Notes: generated by a model from the sequence alone, not told the origin. A stretch of DNA of 64,000 nucleotides from Dyella terrae (GCF_022394535.1 NZ_CP089414.1:1612001-1676000); one strand, 5' to 3'; positions 1 to 8,284 are shown, counted from the stretch's first letter. Numbers and translations are program-made.

Positions 1-784
1 CTTCCGGGCCATTGGCTCCCAGCTTCCCCGTCTGGCCAGAGAAGGTGGTGACCAGCGTCTTGTTGCTGCCATAGGTCTGGCTGATCTCCGCGCTGGGCGT
101 GTCCTTGAGGTTGGCCAGCGAATACACCAGGCCACCGCCATTGGCGCTGCTGGAGAACACGCTTTCACGTGCGGTGCCGGGCGTGATGTCGATGGAGCCG
201 ATGGCATCGGGGACGCCGACATTGACCGCGCTCGTACCCGTCATGGACAAGAACCCGTTGTCGTTCAGGGGAACGCCTTCGAACACCACGCCCATCTCGT
301 TCATGCGAAAGCCGCGTACGAAGAGACTGGTCGCCGAGATATCCAGGCCCAGGCTATCGGTCGCCGTGTACGACGCGCCGGGAACGTTCTTCAACAGAGC
401 AAGCGCATTGTTTCCCGACAGCGCCCCGTCGAGGTCGCTGCGATTGAGCACATACTCGTTGGGGCCGACAAGCTGTATGGCCGCCATCCCGGCGCCACTC
501 GACGATGCGACGACATCGACGCCCTTCAGGGTTACCGGGGAGTCTTTGGCATGGTTGTCGACCGGAGCCGTTTGGCCCTGCGGGCTCGCATCACCGGCGA
601 CGCTCACCGTGGAAGCGGCGTTGGCGTCCTGCGCCTGCGCTGCATGCGCGCCAAGCCCGAGAAGAAGAGCGGGCAAATGAACCCCGAGCCGGGTGAACGT
701 GCCAGGCGAAAGTCGCTTGCAAGGATCCATGTTCGACGTGGGGAAGTAGCCGAACGGTTGGCTTTTGATCTTGCGGGAAGTCAT
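1..784 (-). CDS. TonB-dependent receptor, N-terminal part (runs off left edge)
   Basis: The reverse strand is open from about 784 to base 1. It encodes a signal peptide ending near AHAAQA, a short linker, then a plug domain with VTLKGVDVVASSSG, NALALLKNVPGASYTATDS, LFVRGFRMNEMGVVFEGVPL and later GTARESVFSSSANGGGLVYS. These match the plug of outer-membrane TonB-dependent receptors, which import siderophores, vitamin B12 or sugars using the proton-motive force. Only about 260 residues are present and the barrel lies outside the window. Two in-frame starts exist, ATG at 784 and at 730. Neither has a good Shine-Dalgarno; the shorter one gives the more normal signal peptide of about 33 residues. 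The substrate cannot be told from this part. Confidence 0.85.
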   Translation of the reverse strand, partial: MTSRKIKSQPFGYFPTSNMDPCKRLSPGTFTRLGVHLPALLLGLGAHAAQAQDANAASTVSVAGDASPQGQTAPVDNHAKDSPVTLKGVDVVASSSGAGMAAIQLVGPNEYVLNRSDLDGALSGNNALALLKNVPGASYTATDSLGLDISATSLFVRGFRMNEMGVVFEGVPLNDNGFLSMTGTSAVNVGVPDAIGSIDITPGTARESVFSSSANGGGLVYSLANLKDTPSAEISQTYGSNKTLVTTFSGQTGKLGANGPE

Positions 785-1013
785 GGGTACATCCAGATAT
801 TTTCAGAGTAGACGTCGCACGTTGATGCGAAGGAAAAGAAATGCGGTGGTACGTTCAATCGGGTGCATAGGGGTCGTTTGGCACTCTTCTTGGGAGGGGA
901 AATGCTTTTTTTTGGCAACAGACGCCCACCGCACCGCCCAAGGGCGGCACGTTGACTGGTGCGTCAAGAGATCAGGTCAGCAAGACCGCCCGACGCGACT
1001 GGCGAGTGGATGG

Positions 1014-1448
1014 CTAAACGGCGCGGGGCACTGGCTTGGACAAAAACACCTCGGTAGGCGCACGGGGTGTCCGACCACGTGCGGATAGGGGCTTCCCATC
1101 GTCATGCACGCGACGGAGCAAGGCGCGCATAGGGCGGAATGCATCGCGTAGGCCGTCGAAGGCTTGCATGGCGATTCCCACATGCGTCGACTCACCATCT
1201 TCGACGTACAGATTCGCCATCACCGTGTCGCTATCCGGAAAGGTGCGCAACACGAGGTGTATGCCTGCACCGGTCATCGCACCGATCACACCATCACCCT
1301 CGGTGACGGTGAAGTACTCATAGCTGATCGGCAGATGGTTCCGCGCAATGCTTTCCAGGCAGCGTGCCCGGATGGCCTGCGGCTCGGACAGCAGTGCCCT
1401 GGGCGCGCTGCAATCGAACCATTCGCCGACGAAATGGATCTTCTTCAT
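1014..1448 (-). CDS. SpeD-fold (S-adenosylmethionine decarboxylase-like) protein without the pyruvoyl serine
   Basis: A 144-residue protein starting MKKIHFVGEWFDC, with a GAGAGAAA ribosome binding site 8 bases before ATG 1448. Length and pattern fit the short prokaryotic AdoMet decarboxylase fold: an N-terminal strand, a helix, then GDGVIGAM, GAGIHLVLRTFPD and ANLYVED, which line up with the SpeD core (G-S-G, ESH-x-x-IHTWPE, A-x-DVF). In SpeD the serine of ESH is converted to the pyruvoyl cofactor at self-cleavage. Here this position reads GAG (residues 60-62), so neither cleavage nor decarboxylation is expected. The second histidine (H64) and the aromatic-Pro-acid motif remain. It may be a regulatory or neofunctionalised paralogue. 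The family call is by pattern and is moderate. Confidence 0.6.
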   Translation of the reverse strand: MKKIHFVGEWFDCSAPRALLSEPQAIRARCLESIARNHLPISYEYFTVTEGDGVIGAMTGAGIHLVLRTFPDSDTVMANLYVEDGESTHVGIAMQAFDGLRDAFRPMRALLRRVHDDGKPLSARGRTPRAPTEVFLSKPVPRAV

Positions 1449-1533
1449 AGGGTTTCTCTCGCTTTTCTGGCCGTCTGCCGGACGGCACCAACAACGGGAT
1501 ATCCCGGTGCGCATGCGCGCCGGGAAGCAACGG

Positions 1534-1716
1534 TCAACGTGGGTCGACGTGACTGTGTCGCTGACTGATGTCGCGATACCAACGCGCCGAAGCGTGCAGC
1601 AGCGTTACGACAAGACCCGGCGACGACGGTCTGGCGGTTCGACAGGCGAGATAAGCGTTGAGCAGCCGGTCCGGTGTGTGCATCGGCCGACGTGCGTACA
1701 GGCGAGGGAGTTGCAT
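1534..1716 (-). CDS. small hypothetical protein (60 aa)
   Basis: ATG at 1716 is preceded by GAGGACAG at a suitable distance, and the frame gives MQLPRLYARRPMHTPDRLLN and then 40 more residues, ending in a His/Asp/Arg-rich tail (SQRHSHVDPR). It is basic and has no signal peptide or membrane segment. It lies 85 bases upstream of the SpeD-like gene on the same strand and could share its transcript. Its leader can fold a hairpin that reaches into the ribosome binding site (separate entry). I do not recognise the family; the coding call rests on the ribosome binding site, the context and a protein-like composition. Confidence 0.4.
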   Translation of the reverse strand: MQLPRLYARRPMHTPDRLLNAYLACRTARPSSPGLVVTLLHASARWYRDISQRHSHVDPR

Positions 1717-1725
1717 GGCTCTGTC

Positions 1726-1754
1726 CTCGTGAATCGCCGCATGGGCGACACGAG
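1726..1754 (-). promoter_or_regulatory. leader hairpin of the 60-aa gene, touching its Shine-Dalgarno
   Basis: In the minus-strand transcript CTCGTG TCGCC (1754-1744) pairs with GGCGA (1738-1734), a two-base bulge, then CACGAG (1731-1726). The loop is five bases. The last three bases of the right arm are the start of the GAGGACAG ribosome binding site. The sequence just 5' of the site (GCGATTCACGAGG) closely matches that of the next small gene upstream (GCGCTTCACGAGG). Function as a translational switch is inferred. Confidence 0.4.
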
Positions 1755-1862
1755 CACGAGCCAACTCAAGTCGTGACGACGTGAGCGGGACGTAGCGCGT
1801 GTGCGTCCAGGCGGACGGGATTTAGGAACGGGTTGTTGCCCGCAGGGGGAGGTCGCATGGGA

Positions 1863-2180
1863 CTAACCGTGGATGTACAGACGCGACGGAGGGCGCAGAC
1901 CTGCGCTACGGGAGCGCCGATGCATGCGTGCATGGACGATGCGACGCACCGCCTTCATACGCGGGTGCGGCTCGGTGGAAGCTTCGGGAGCCCAGTGGCA
2001 TTCCAGCGCGCCGGTTACGGCGTTGCGCGACCACCGTGCGCTCAGTGGCGCTGTGGTTTGCTGGGTCAAAACGGCCACAGAGTGACGCACGCGGGTGCGG
2101 CTGCCGTTCGGTGCCTTGTAAGGATGAAAAGTGCCTACCGCGCGACGGCGGCCCGCACATAGATGGAGCTTGTTGTTCAT
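1863..2180 (-). CDS. small basic hypothetical protein (105 aa)
   Basis: Starts MNNKLHLCAGRRRAVG at ATG 2180, two bases after a very strong Shine-Dalgarno GAGGTGAG. The middle holds LSARWSRNAVTGALECHW, an aromatic W-x(10,12)-W pattern that I associate with small uncharacterised Xanthomonadales proteins; this is recalled, not searched. The rest is rich in Arg and His, with no membrane segment. It lies at the head of a run of minus-strand genes (60-aa protein, SpeD-like, TonB receptor) with gaps of 146, 85 and about 230 bases, so joint transcription is possible but unproven. The Shine-Dalgarno is fully paired in a predicted leader hairpin (next entry). Confidence 0.55.
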   Translation of the reverse strand: MNNKLHLCAGRRRAVGTFHPYKAPNGSRTRVRHSVAVLTQQTTAPLSARWSRNAVTGALECHWAPEASTEPHPRMKAVRRIVHARMHRRSRSAGLRPPSRLYIHG

Positions 2181-2182
2181 GA

Positions 2183-2247
2183 CTCACCTCGTGAAGCGCC
2201 GGAGGGCGGCGCATGAGGTGAGCCGGACTTTCCTAGTCGTGGAAAGT
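2183..2247 (-). promoter_or_regulatory. two-hairpin leader that buries the Shine-Dalgarno of the 105-aa gene
   Basis: In the transcript, CTCACCTC (2222-2215) is perfectly complementary to the ribosome binding site GAGGTGAG (2190-2183), two bases before the ATG. Inside lies a second stem, GCGCC (2212-2208) with GGCGC (2200-2196), around a 7-base loop. A further hairpin, ACTTTCC with GGAAAGT (2247-2241 and 2233-2227), stands directly 5'. Such an anti-Shine-Dalgarno architecture is typical of RNA thermometers and translational riboswitches; no known class was recognised. Confidence 0.5.
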
Positions 2248-2633
2248 ACCGGCCAACCGGCTGCGGTCGCCGATGGCGCTTACGTTGTTCAACTGGCACG
2301 CCAACACCGGATGAGTGCATCCGCGGTTGGCGCATCGACTAGGAGGGTTACTGTCCATTTCTCGCTGTTGGGTTATCAGACAAGTGCCAAGGGGTGTCCC
2401 CGCAGGCCGCGGCAGCTTACTCACGCGGCTATGCGGGTGTCAACGCGATTTGCCAATGAAATCACGCGTCTTTTGAAGACCGTGTCACCTACCCTTCGCC
2501 GGGCTTGCCCGTACCTGAAGTCCTGAGCAATCAGGCATCCACGGCCCATGCCACGGGATCACCCCGCCATGACGATGGGTATTGCGGAAACGGGTTGGTG
2601 ATATCGGTCTCCACGTCCCGTCAGCGGCCCGCT
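2248..2633. other. intergenic stretch without a supported gene
   Basis: Open frames here are short, start at GTG or lack a ribosome binding site, and show no recognisable protein. The composition is less GC-rich than the neighbouring genes. It must hold the promoter for the minus-strand 105-aa gene, but no clear -35/-10 pair stands out. Confidence 0.5.
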
Positions 2634-2657
2634 TGCATTTATTTGACTAGTCAGATA
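2634..2657. promoter_or_regulatory. upstream MarR-type operator repeat
   Basis: Contains the palindrome ATTTGACTAGTCAGAT (2641-2656) with the perfect core TGACTAGTCA, preceded by TGCATTTAT. A second copy of the same 24-base unit lies 113 bases downstream. It is a likely binding site for the MarR protein encoded behind the efflux gene. No search was made. Confidence 0.6.
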
Positions 2658-2746
2658 GTGTGCCGAACACCATGGCGGAACACCCCGTGGACGCATCGTT
2701 GATCTCCGATCACGCCTGCGCCTCGACTTGTTTCGCCTTCTTTCTG

Positions 2747-2770
2747 TGCATTTATCTGACTTATCAAATA
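2747..2770. promoter_or_regulatory. promoter-proximal MarR-type operator repeat
   Basis: ATCTGACTTATCAAAT (2754-2769) preceded by TGCATTTAT, matching the upstream unit at nearly every position. The flanks also form a wider inverted repeat (TGCATTTAT with ATAAATGCA). It ends about 48 bases before the efflux gene start, where a repressor would block transcription. Confidence 0.65.
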
Positions 2771-2817
2771 AATGCACATGCCAGCTCACAGTCATCGGCA
2801 CCCCACCGGACTTCAGC

Positions 2818-4377
2818 ATGAATCCGCAATCCCCTGTAGCCTCCCCCGCCCCACTGACTGGGGCGCGGTTCGCGCTTGGCGCTATCGCCGTTGCGCTGGC
2901 CACCTTCATGAACGTGCTGGACTCCTCCATTGCCAACGTCGCCGTGCCGACCATCTCCGGCAACCTCGGTGTATCAGTGGACGAAGGCACGTGGGTCATC
3001 ACGCTATTCGCGGCCGCCAACGCCATCTCCATTCCACTCACGGGATGGCTCACGCAACGCATCGGCCAGGTGCGGTTGTTCGTCGGCTCGATCCTACTGT
3101 TCGTGTTCTCGTCCTGGCTCTGCGGCGTATCCCCGACACTGCCGATCCTGCTGGCCTCGCGCATCCTTCAGGGCGCCGCCGCCGGTCCGTTGGTGCCGCT
3201 GTCCCAGGCGTTGCTGCTTACTACCTTTCCCGAGGAGAAAAGCTCCAGCGCACTATCGCTGTGGGCTATGACCGCAACAGTAGGCCCCATCGCCGGCCCT
3301 GCGCTCGGGGGCTGGATTACCGACAGCTACAGTTGGTCGTGGATCTTCTACATCAACATACCCGTGGGCTTGTTCGCCGCCGCCGTGGTGTGGCTGCTCT
3401 ATCGCGATCGCGAAACACCAACGCGGAAACTGCCGATCGACAAGATGGGCCTTCTTTCGCTCGTTGCGTGGGTGGCCGCGTTGCAGATCTTGCTCGACAA
3501 GGGCAAAGACCTCGACTGGTTCGACTCGCCAGTCATCTGCGTGTTGGCCGTGTTCGCCGCCATCGCCTTTGCGTTCTTCCTTATCTGGGAGTTGACCGAG
3601 GAAAAACCCATTGTCGACCTGCGGCTCTTCGCGGGCCGGAATTTCCTAGGTGGCACTATCGCCATTTCCGTGGCTTACGCAGTGTTCTTCGCCAACCTGG
3701 TGCTGCTGCCGCAATGGATCCAGGAGTACCTCGGCTATCGCTCGGTGGACGCCGGTCTGGTCACGGCGCCACTGGGTATATTCGCCGTCCTGCTGGCGCC
3801 GGTCATGGGCAAGATCATGCCGAAGTCCGACGCACGCGTGCTTGCCACGCTGGCCTTCGTGGGTTTCGCCGCGGTGTTCTTCATGCGCTCCAACTACACC
3901 ACCGGCGTAGACGTCTATACCCTCGTGCTGCCTACGCTGCTGCAGGGCATACCGACGGCACTGTTCTTTGTGCCGCTGACCGCCATCATCCTGTCCGGCC
4001 TGACACCGGACAGGATTCCCGCGGCGGCAGGCCTATCCAACTTCGTGCGTGTGTTTGCGGGCGCAGTGGGCACGTCGTTGTTCAGCACGGCGTGGAGCAA
4101 TCGCACGATCCTGCATCACGCACAGTTGGTGGAGCAGGCCACGCCGTACAATGCGACGTTCGTCCACAGCATCGCCACCTTGCAGGGAACGCTCCATATC
4201 GGTGCCGACCGCGCCATGGCATTCTTCGAGGGTCAACTGACGGCGCAGGCTGCCATGCTCGGCCTCAACGATGTCTTTTGGCTGTCGGCGATCCTGTTTG
4301 TCGCCATCATTCCCCTGATCTGGGTCACCCACCCCGGAAAAGGTGCAGGAGCCGGCGCGGCGGCAGCTGGACACTGA
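2818..4377 (+). CDS. DHA2-family MFS multidrug efflux transporter (EmrB/QacA type)
   Basis: 519 residues from ATG 2818 (MNPQSPVASPAPLTGARF). The first helix carries ATFMNVLDSSIANVAVPTI, the conserved motif D1 of 14-helix proton/drug antiporters. Next come ITLFAAANAISIPLTGWL and the motif A region LTQRIGQVRLFVGS, followed by motif C-like GPIAGPALGGWITD and WSWIFYINIPVG. About 14 membrane helices can be counted. In EmrAB-like systems the pump works with a membrane fusion protein and an outer-membrane channel; neither is encoded next to it here. The frame is also open further upstream, but that would run through the operator repeats. A MarR regulator follows 32 bases downstream, so both are probably one transcript repressed by that regulator. 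Confidence 0.92.
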   Translation: MNPQSPVASPAPLTGARFALGAIAVALATFMNVLDSSIANVAVPTISGNLGVSVDEGTWVITLFAAANAISIPLTGWLTQRIGQVRLFVGSILLFVFSSWLCGVSPTLPILLASRILQGAAAGPLVPLSQALLLTTFPEEKSSSALSLWAMTATVGPIAGPALGGWITDSYSWSWIFYINIPVGLFAAAVVWLLYRDRETPTRKLPIDKMGLLSLVAWVAALQILLDKGKDLDWFDSPVICVLAVFAAIAFAFFLIWELTEEKPIVDLRLFAGRNFLGGTIAISVAYAVFFANLVLLPQWIQEYLGYRSVDAGLVTAPLGIFAVLLAPVMGKIMPKSDARVLATLAFVGFAAVFFMRSNYTTGVDVYTLVLPTLLQGIPTALFFVPLTAIILSGLTPDRIPAAAGLSNFVRVFAGAVGTSLFSTAWSNRTILHHAQLVEQATPYNATFVHSIATLQGTLHIGADRAMAFFEGQLTAQAAMLGLNDVFWLSAILFVAIIPLIWVTHPGKGAGAGAAAAGH

Positions 4378-4409
4378 TGACAAAGCCGTTTTGAACAGCG
4401 AGGCAGTCC

Positions 4410-4868
4410 ATGGACCACTACAACAGGAAGAACTTCACGGTCACGCAAAGCATGGGCTTCATGCTGTCCAAGTCACGTAACTTGGTGGCGGCCGATATGG
4501 ATACGGCGCTCAAGGACCTGGGTGTGACCAGCCAACAGATGGGCATCTTCCTTTCGCTGGCCCGTGGCCTCGCGCGTACGCCATTCGAGCTGTCCAAGCT
4601 GCTGGCCATCGACAGCGGACTGATGACGCGCATGCTCGACAAGCTGGAGTCACAGGATCTACTGACGCGTAATCGAAGCGATGAAGATCGGCGCGTATTT
4701 CATCTTGAGCTCACCGATGAAGGTCTTGCGATCGCCGAGAAAATCTCGGACATCGCACCCCAGGTATTGAACCGCCGGTTACGGCGCTTCAGCAAAACCG
4801 AATTCACTGAGCTGAAGCGCCTGCTTACCAAGTTCATCGGTGAAAGCCAGGACGGTGAGCCCACCTAA
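4410..4868 (+). CDS. MarR-family transcriptional regulator
   Basis: 152 residues with the winged-helix pattern of MarR proteins: LGVTSQQMGIFLSLARG, FELSKLLAIDSGLMTRMLDKLESQDLL and the wing NRSDEDRRVFHLELTDEG. It follows the efflux gene and most likely represses it through the two palindromic repeats at 2634-2770, with a small-molecule substrate of the pump acting as inducer (inferred from family behaviour). The order pump then regulator is less common than the reverse. Confidence 0.93.
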   Translation: MDHYNRKNFTVTQSMGFMLSKSRNLVAADMDTALKDLGVTSQQMGIFLSLARGLARTPFELSKLLAIDSGLMTRMLDKLESQDLLTRNRSDEDRRVFHLELTDEGLAIAEKISDIAPQVLNRRLRRFSKTEFTELKRLLTKFIGESQDGEPT

Positions 4869-4952
4869 CGGAGGGGCCGGCACGTTATGCAGGCCTCACT
4901 CTGGCGAAACGCCGGTTTTTAGTCGGAATTACCGCCTGGGCTGCTCGCGGCA

Positions 4953-6507
4953 CTACCCACGTTTTTCCGGTGCCAGCGATGCGATGCGCTCCCTCGCAAT
5001 GCGATTGTGCGGATCAATCTTCAGGATCTCCCGATAACTGGACGTCGCCAACACCGGCTTTCCCGCCACTTCGTAAGCGGCACCCAGGTCGGTCCACGCA
5101 TCGATGCTCTTGGGGTAAACGTGAGTCCAGAGCTGGCACAAGCCAATGGCATCATCGCTACGTCCAATGTCCAGCAGCGAGGAGAACCACGCCCCAAAGG
5201 TGTCGTCGAGTATGCGGAATGCTGGGTGATCCTTTGTATAAGCGGCATATGCCTCGATCGCGTTGCTGAAGCCGCGATCGTGAAGCAACTTCGCAAAGCT
5301 CTGCACGGAGGGGCTGGCGCCCACAGCGGGGCGATACGCTATATGCAGCACACCCGCAGGAACATGGTTGGACGCAGGTGTTGCCGCCATGAATCGAGCC
5401 GCGGCCGGATCCGATCTCAGCGTTGCATCCAGAAACGCGAGCGTATAGCGGGCGATCCATGCATAGCTTTCCTCCCGCTCCTCCAGCGTGATTCCTTTGC
5501 GGCTGGTTTCGCTAAGAAAGCGAAGGCCGTCGTCCGACAGGTCATCGTGGGACAGCTTGAGCAAACCGATTTCGGTCACGTCAGCGTGATGGATGCGCGC
5601 CACGAAGCTGCCAGGCCGGGAGTCGATGCCCGGTCCCAACGGATCCTCCTTATCGGCGAAGAAGAGCAACGGCACGGTGATCCGATCCGGCGTCACGTCC
5701 GGTGCGGCAGCCAGCATCTTGGGGAAATAGCGAACGGAACCATCCAGATCCACTAGGGCATGGATGCGGCCATCCGCAACGGCCGCGAAGGTGCTGGCCA
5801 TGCCGCCCCAGCTATATCCGACGACACCGACGTTGCCTGGATCCACATCAGGGAGAGTGGCGGCATAGCCGATCAGGAATCCTATGTCCGCCGCTTGCGC
5901 CCGGGTGCTTTCTACGTCGTCCGCCACGCGACCATCGGTCATGTAGCGAGCATGCGCACCATGCGATGGGCTGGCGATCACCACATAGCCATGACTCGCG
6001 AGATATTCGCAGAGCATGTCACTCTCGAATGCCGCCGAGCTGTCGCTCGGCGCGTAGATGATCAGCGGAAACCGTCCCTGTTCGGCTGGTGCATCGCCGG
6101 TGGCATGGACAGCTTGCTGGCGCACGCTATCGATGTGGGCAGCGCTGGCACCCAAGGCGAGGTATTCGCGCAGCGCCTGTTCCGCACGATGTTTCGCTTC
6201 GTCCGCGCCTGAGATCGAACCGATCATCGGTCGCCATCAGCTGTAGATAGTCGTCATAGATAAGCGCGCGACCCGGCGACGCTGCGGGATACCAGATCAA
6301 GGTCTGTATCGGACGTGCCTGCGGCCCGTGATCGGCCTCCCCCGTCACAGCATCAAAACCATTGCGATAGCTTCGGCTGGCGTCGTACTGCTGGACCACC
6401 TTGAAGCCGACCGCATGGGGGCCGTACTCGGCGTGGAACTGGAAACCTTCACTGGCAGCAGCCGGCGCGGCCATCCATAGAGCCAGGCAAATAGCTAACC
6501 AACGCAT
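4953..6507 (-). pseudogene. secreted alpha/beta-hydrolase with C-terminal TPR, broken by a frameshift
   Basis: The gene begins at ATG 6507 after AAAGGA, with signal peptide MRWLAICLALWMAAPAAASE and the start of a hydrolase (IQTLIWYPAASPGRALIYDD). This frame shifts near 6205-6225. The other frame continues with GADEAKHRAEQALREYLALG, PLIIYAPSDSSAAFESDMLC, the nucleophile elbow VGYSWGGMAS, SHDDLSDDG and a C-terminal tetratricopeptide stretch (AWTDLGAAYEVAGKPVLATS). Removing one base joins the two frames exactly where homology resumes. The family is dienelactone-hydrolase-like esterases. As written no full protein is made, although an internal ATG at 6227 could give a leaderless fragment. It may be a true pseudogene or an assembly error. 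Confidence 0.75.
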
Positions 6508-6661
6508 ACAGTTCGATCCTTTCGAGGAGAGGACGGGCGTCTCTATGAACCGGTCAAGCGGAGCCGCCTGAGTGTGCCGCAACAAAGGAATCCGTGCATC
6601 GGGCTGAAGACGGATGCCACACCCTGAGCAGGGCAGCATTCATCGTCGTTTGCGACTTGCT

Positions 6662-7594
6662 TCAGCGTGGTTGCTTTGCCGACAAGAAGCCCGTGACGGC
6701 TTCCGTATGGATAGGAAGCCGCCGTGGGAATTCAGTTTGCAGAAAATCGACGAACCGACGCACGCGCAGCGGCTGGAAAACGTTGGAGTGGTACATCGCA
6801 TGGATGGGTGTGGATGAAGACCATGCGGGAGCGTTGACAAGCATCAACCGGCCTTCCTGCACATCCGCCGCCACTGCCCAAAGCTGCCGGTACGCAAACC
6901 CGCGACCGAGCACGGCCCAGGTGCGTATGACTTCGCTGTCGGTGCATTCGTGATAACGGCGAACGCGTACGACTTCATCCCCCAGTCGCCACTCATTGCG
7001 TGGTCCGGCATTGGTGGTCAGCACTAGCGTCGGAAGATCGGCCAGATCCTCCGGGTGCGATGGCATGCCGTGAGTCGCGATACACGTGGGTGACGCGCAG
7101 ACCACGCGCCAGCTATCGGCAAGATGCCGCGCCACGAGGTCGCCGTTCTCCAATGGCCCCACGCGAATGGCGACATCGATGTCGTCCGGCACGAAGCGAG
7201 AGAGCGAATCCGATAGCGTCAACGCCACGCGGACGTCCGGATGGTTCACCATGAAGCTGTCGAGAATATGGACCAGCAGGTTGCGCCCGAGGTCGGAAGG
7301 CGCCGAAACGCGCAACGTACCGCTGACTTCGCCCGTACCACTTCGCACAGCGCGCTCGGCTTCCTTCATGGTTTCGATCGCGACCCGACAGGATGCGATG
7401 TAGATGCGCCCTTCCTCCGTCAGGCGCAATTGACGCGTCGTGCGTTCGAAGAGTCGCGCGCCAAGCATGGCCTCCACCCGTTGTACGCAGGCGCTGGCCG
7501 CCGCCGGTGAAAGCCCCGCCCGACGCCCCGCCGCGGACATGCTGCACAGGTCCGCCGCATCAATGAGGAGCTGCATGTCGCTGAAGCGGTTCAT
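6662..7594 (-). CDS. LysR-family transcriptional regulator
   Basis: 310 residues with the LysR helix-turn-helix near the N-terminus (MQLLIDAADLCSMSAAGRRA, then LSPAAASACVQRVEAMLGARLFERTTR) and a periplasmic-binding-like effector domain (GTLRVSAPSDLGRNLL, LTLSDSLSRFVPDDIDVAIRVG). GGAG lies about 10 bases before ATG 7594. It is divergent from the secreted lipocalin-like gene at 7736, and the shared 141-base spacer holds a LysR-type inverted repeat, so it probably controls itself and that gene. It belongs to the CrgA/DsdC-like subgroup common in proteobacteria. The effector is unknown. Confidence 0.92.
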   Translation of the reverse strand: MNRFSDMQLLIDAADLCSMSAAGRRAGLSPAAASACVQRVEAMLGARLFERTTRQLRLTEEGRIYIASCRVAIETMKEAERAVRSGTGEVSGTLRVSAPSDLGRNLLVHILDSFMVNHPDVRVALTLSDSLSRFVPDDIDVAIRVGPLENGDLVARHLADSWRVVCASPTCIATHGMPSHPEDLADLPTLVLTTNAGPRNEWRLGDEVVRVRRYHECTDSEVIRTWAVLGRGFAYRQLWAVAADVQEGRLMLVNAPAWSSSTPIHAMYHSNVFQPLRVRRFVDFLQTEFPRRLPIHTEAVTGFLSAKQPR

Positions 7595-7633
7595 GAGGTT
7601 CGGCTCCGGATACGGGGTTCACCCCAGGATGAT

Positions 7634-7652
7634 CTTCAAAGTGAATTTGAAG
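7634..7652. promoter_or_regulatory. LysR-type operator in the divergent spacer
   Basis: CTTCAAA-gtgaa-TTTGAAG is a perfect inverted repeat with 7-base arms, 40 bases before the LysR start and about 80 before the lipocalin-like gene. It fits the T-N11-A form of LysR sites. Confidence 0.55.
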
Positions 7653-7735
7653 GTCAATAAAAATCCAGGCCAATTATCAAATGGGAGCCCACAGGGGACG
7701 ATGCCCCTCATCCCCAACGCACTGAAGGTGCCGCC

Positions 7736-8284
7736 ATGTCACGCGCAAAGCTCATCCTGCTCGCCGCCTCCCTCGCCTCATTGGCCGTACCCCCCATGCT
7801 GTCCGCCCAGGAAGCGATGAAGCACGGCGAGAATGCCAGCGAACACGTCATGGTTCCCAAGGAGCTGGTCGGCGCCTGGACGCTGGTCCGCTGCGACAAC
7901 GTCTATCCCGATGGCCATCGCGTGGAACTCTACGGCCCCAACCCGGAGGGCATGTGGCTGATCGACGCCCAGGGCGACTACATGATGCAAATCGTGCGCG
8001 CGAAGCGCATGCCATTTGCAGCAAACGACAAGTCCAAGGGCACCGCAGACGAGTACCGTGCCGCCTCCATGGACAGCAACGCCCACTACGGTCACATCAG
8101 TGCAGATGCCAATGCCATGCGCAGCGAGATCGTGCACGCATCCTTCCCCAACTGGGATGGAAAAGGCGGTGGCTCGAGCTACACCATCAACGGCGACGAA
8201 TTGACCTATACCGTTGCCAAGCCATCCAGCGGCGCCGCGGAAGGCGCACATGGCGAGGTCGTGTGGCGCCACGTTCATTCATAA
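7736..8284 (+). CDS. secreted lipocalin-like domain protein
   Basis: 182 residues with signal peptide MSRAKLILLAASLASLAVPP (cleavage near MLSAQ) and a body that begins KELVGAWTLVRCDNVYPDGH and contains GPNPEGMWLIDAQGDYMMQI, RAASMDSNAHYGHISADANA and SYTINGDELTYT. This is the pattern of the bacterial lipocalin-like domain (Lipocalin_5), in which VGxW-L opens the barrel. GAAGGTG lies five bases before ATG. Divergent from the LysR gene. The ligand is unknown. Confidence 0.8.
   Translation: MSRAKLILLAASLASLAVPPMLSAQEAMKHGENASEHVMVPKELVGAWTLVRCDNVYPDGHRVELYGPNPEGMWLIDAQGDYMMQIVRAKRMPFAANDKSKGTADEYRAASMDSNAHYGHISADANAMRSEIVHASFPNWDGKGGGSSYTINGDELTYTVAKPSSGAAEGAHGEVVWRHVHS

Noticed and set aside
902..915. 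run of eight T as a possible terminator
   Set aside because: No stable stem directly before it on either strand; the nearby GCCC/GGGC pairing is on the wrong side.
2233..2424. 63-codon minus-strand frame with several Cys
   Set aside because: GTG start, no Shine-Dalgarno, and it overlaps the leader hairpin of the 105-aa gene.
2772..4394. 540-codon open frame overlapping the MFS gene in another phase
   Set aside because: Its product is an Arg/His/Gly-rich string typical of a GC-rich shadow frame, while the other frame has clear transporter motifs.
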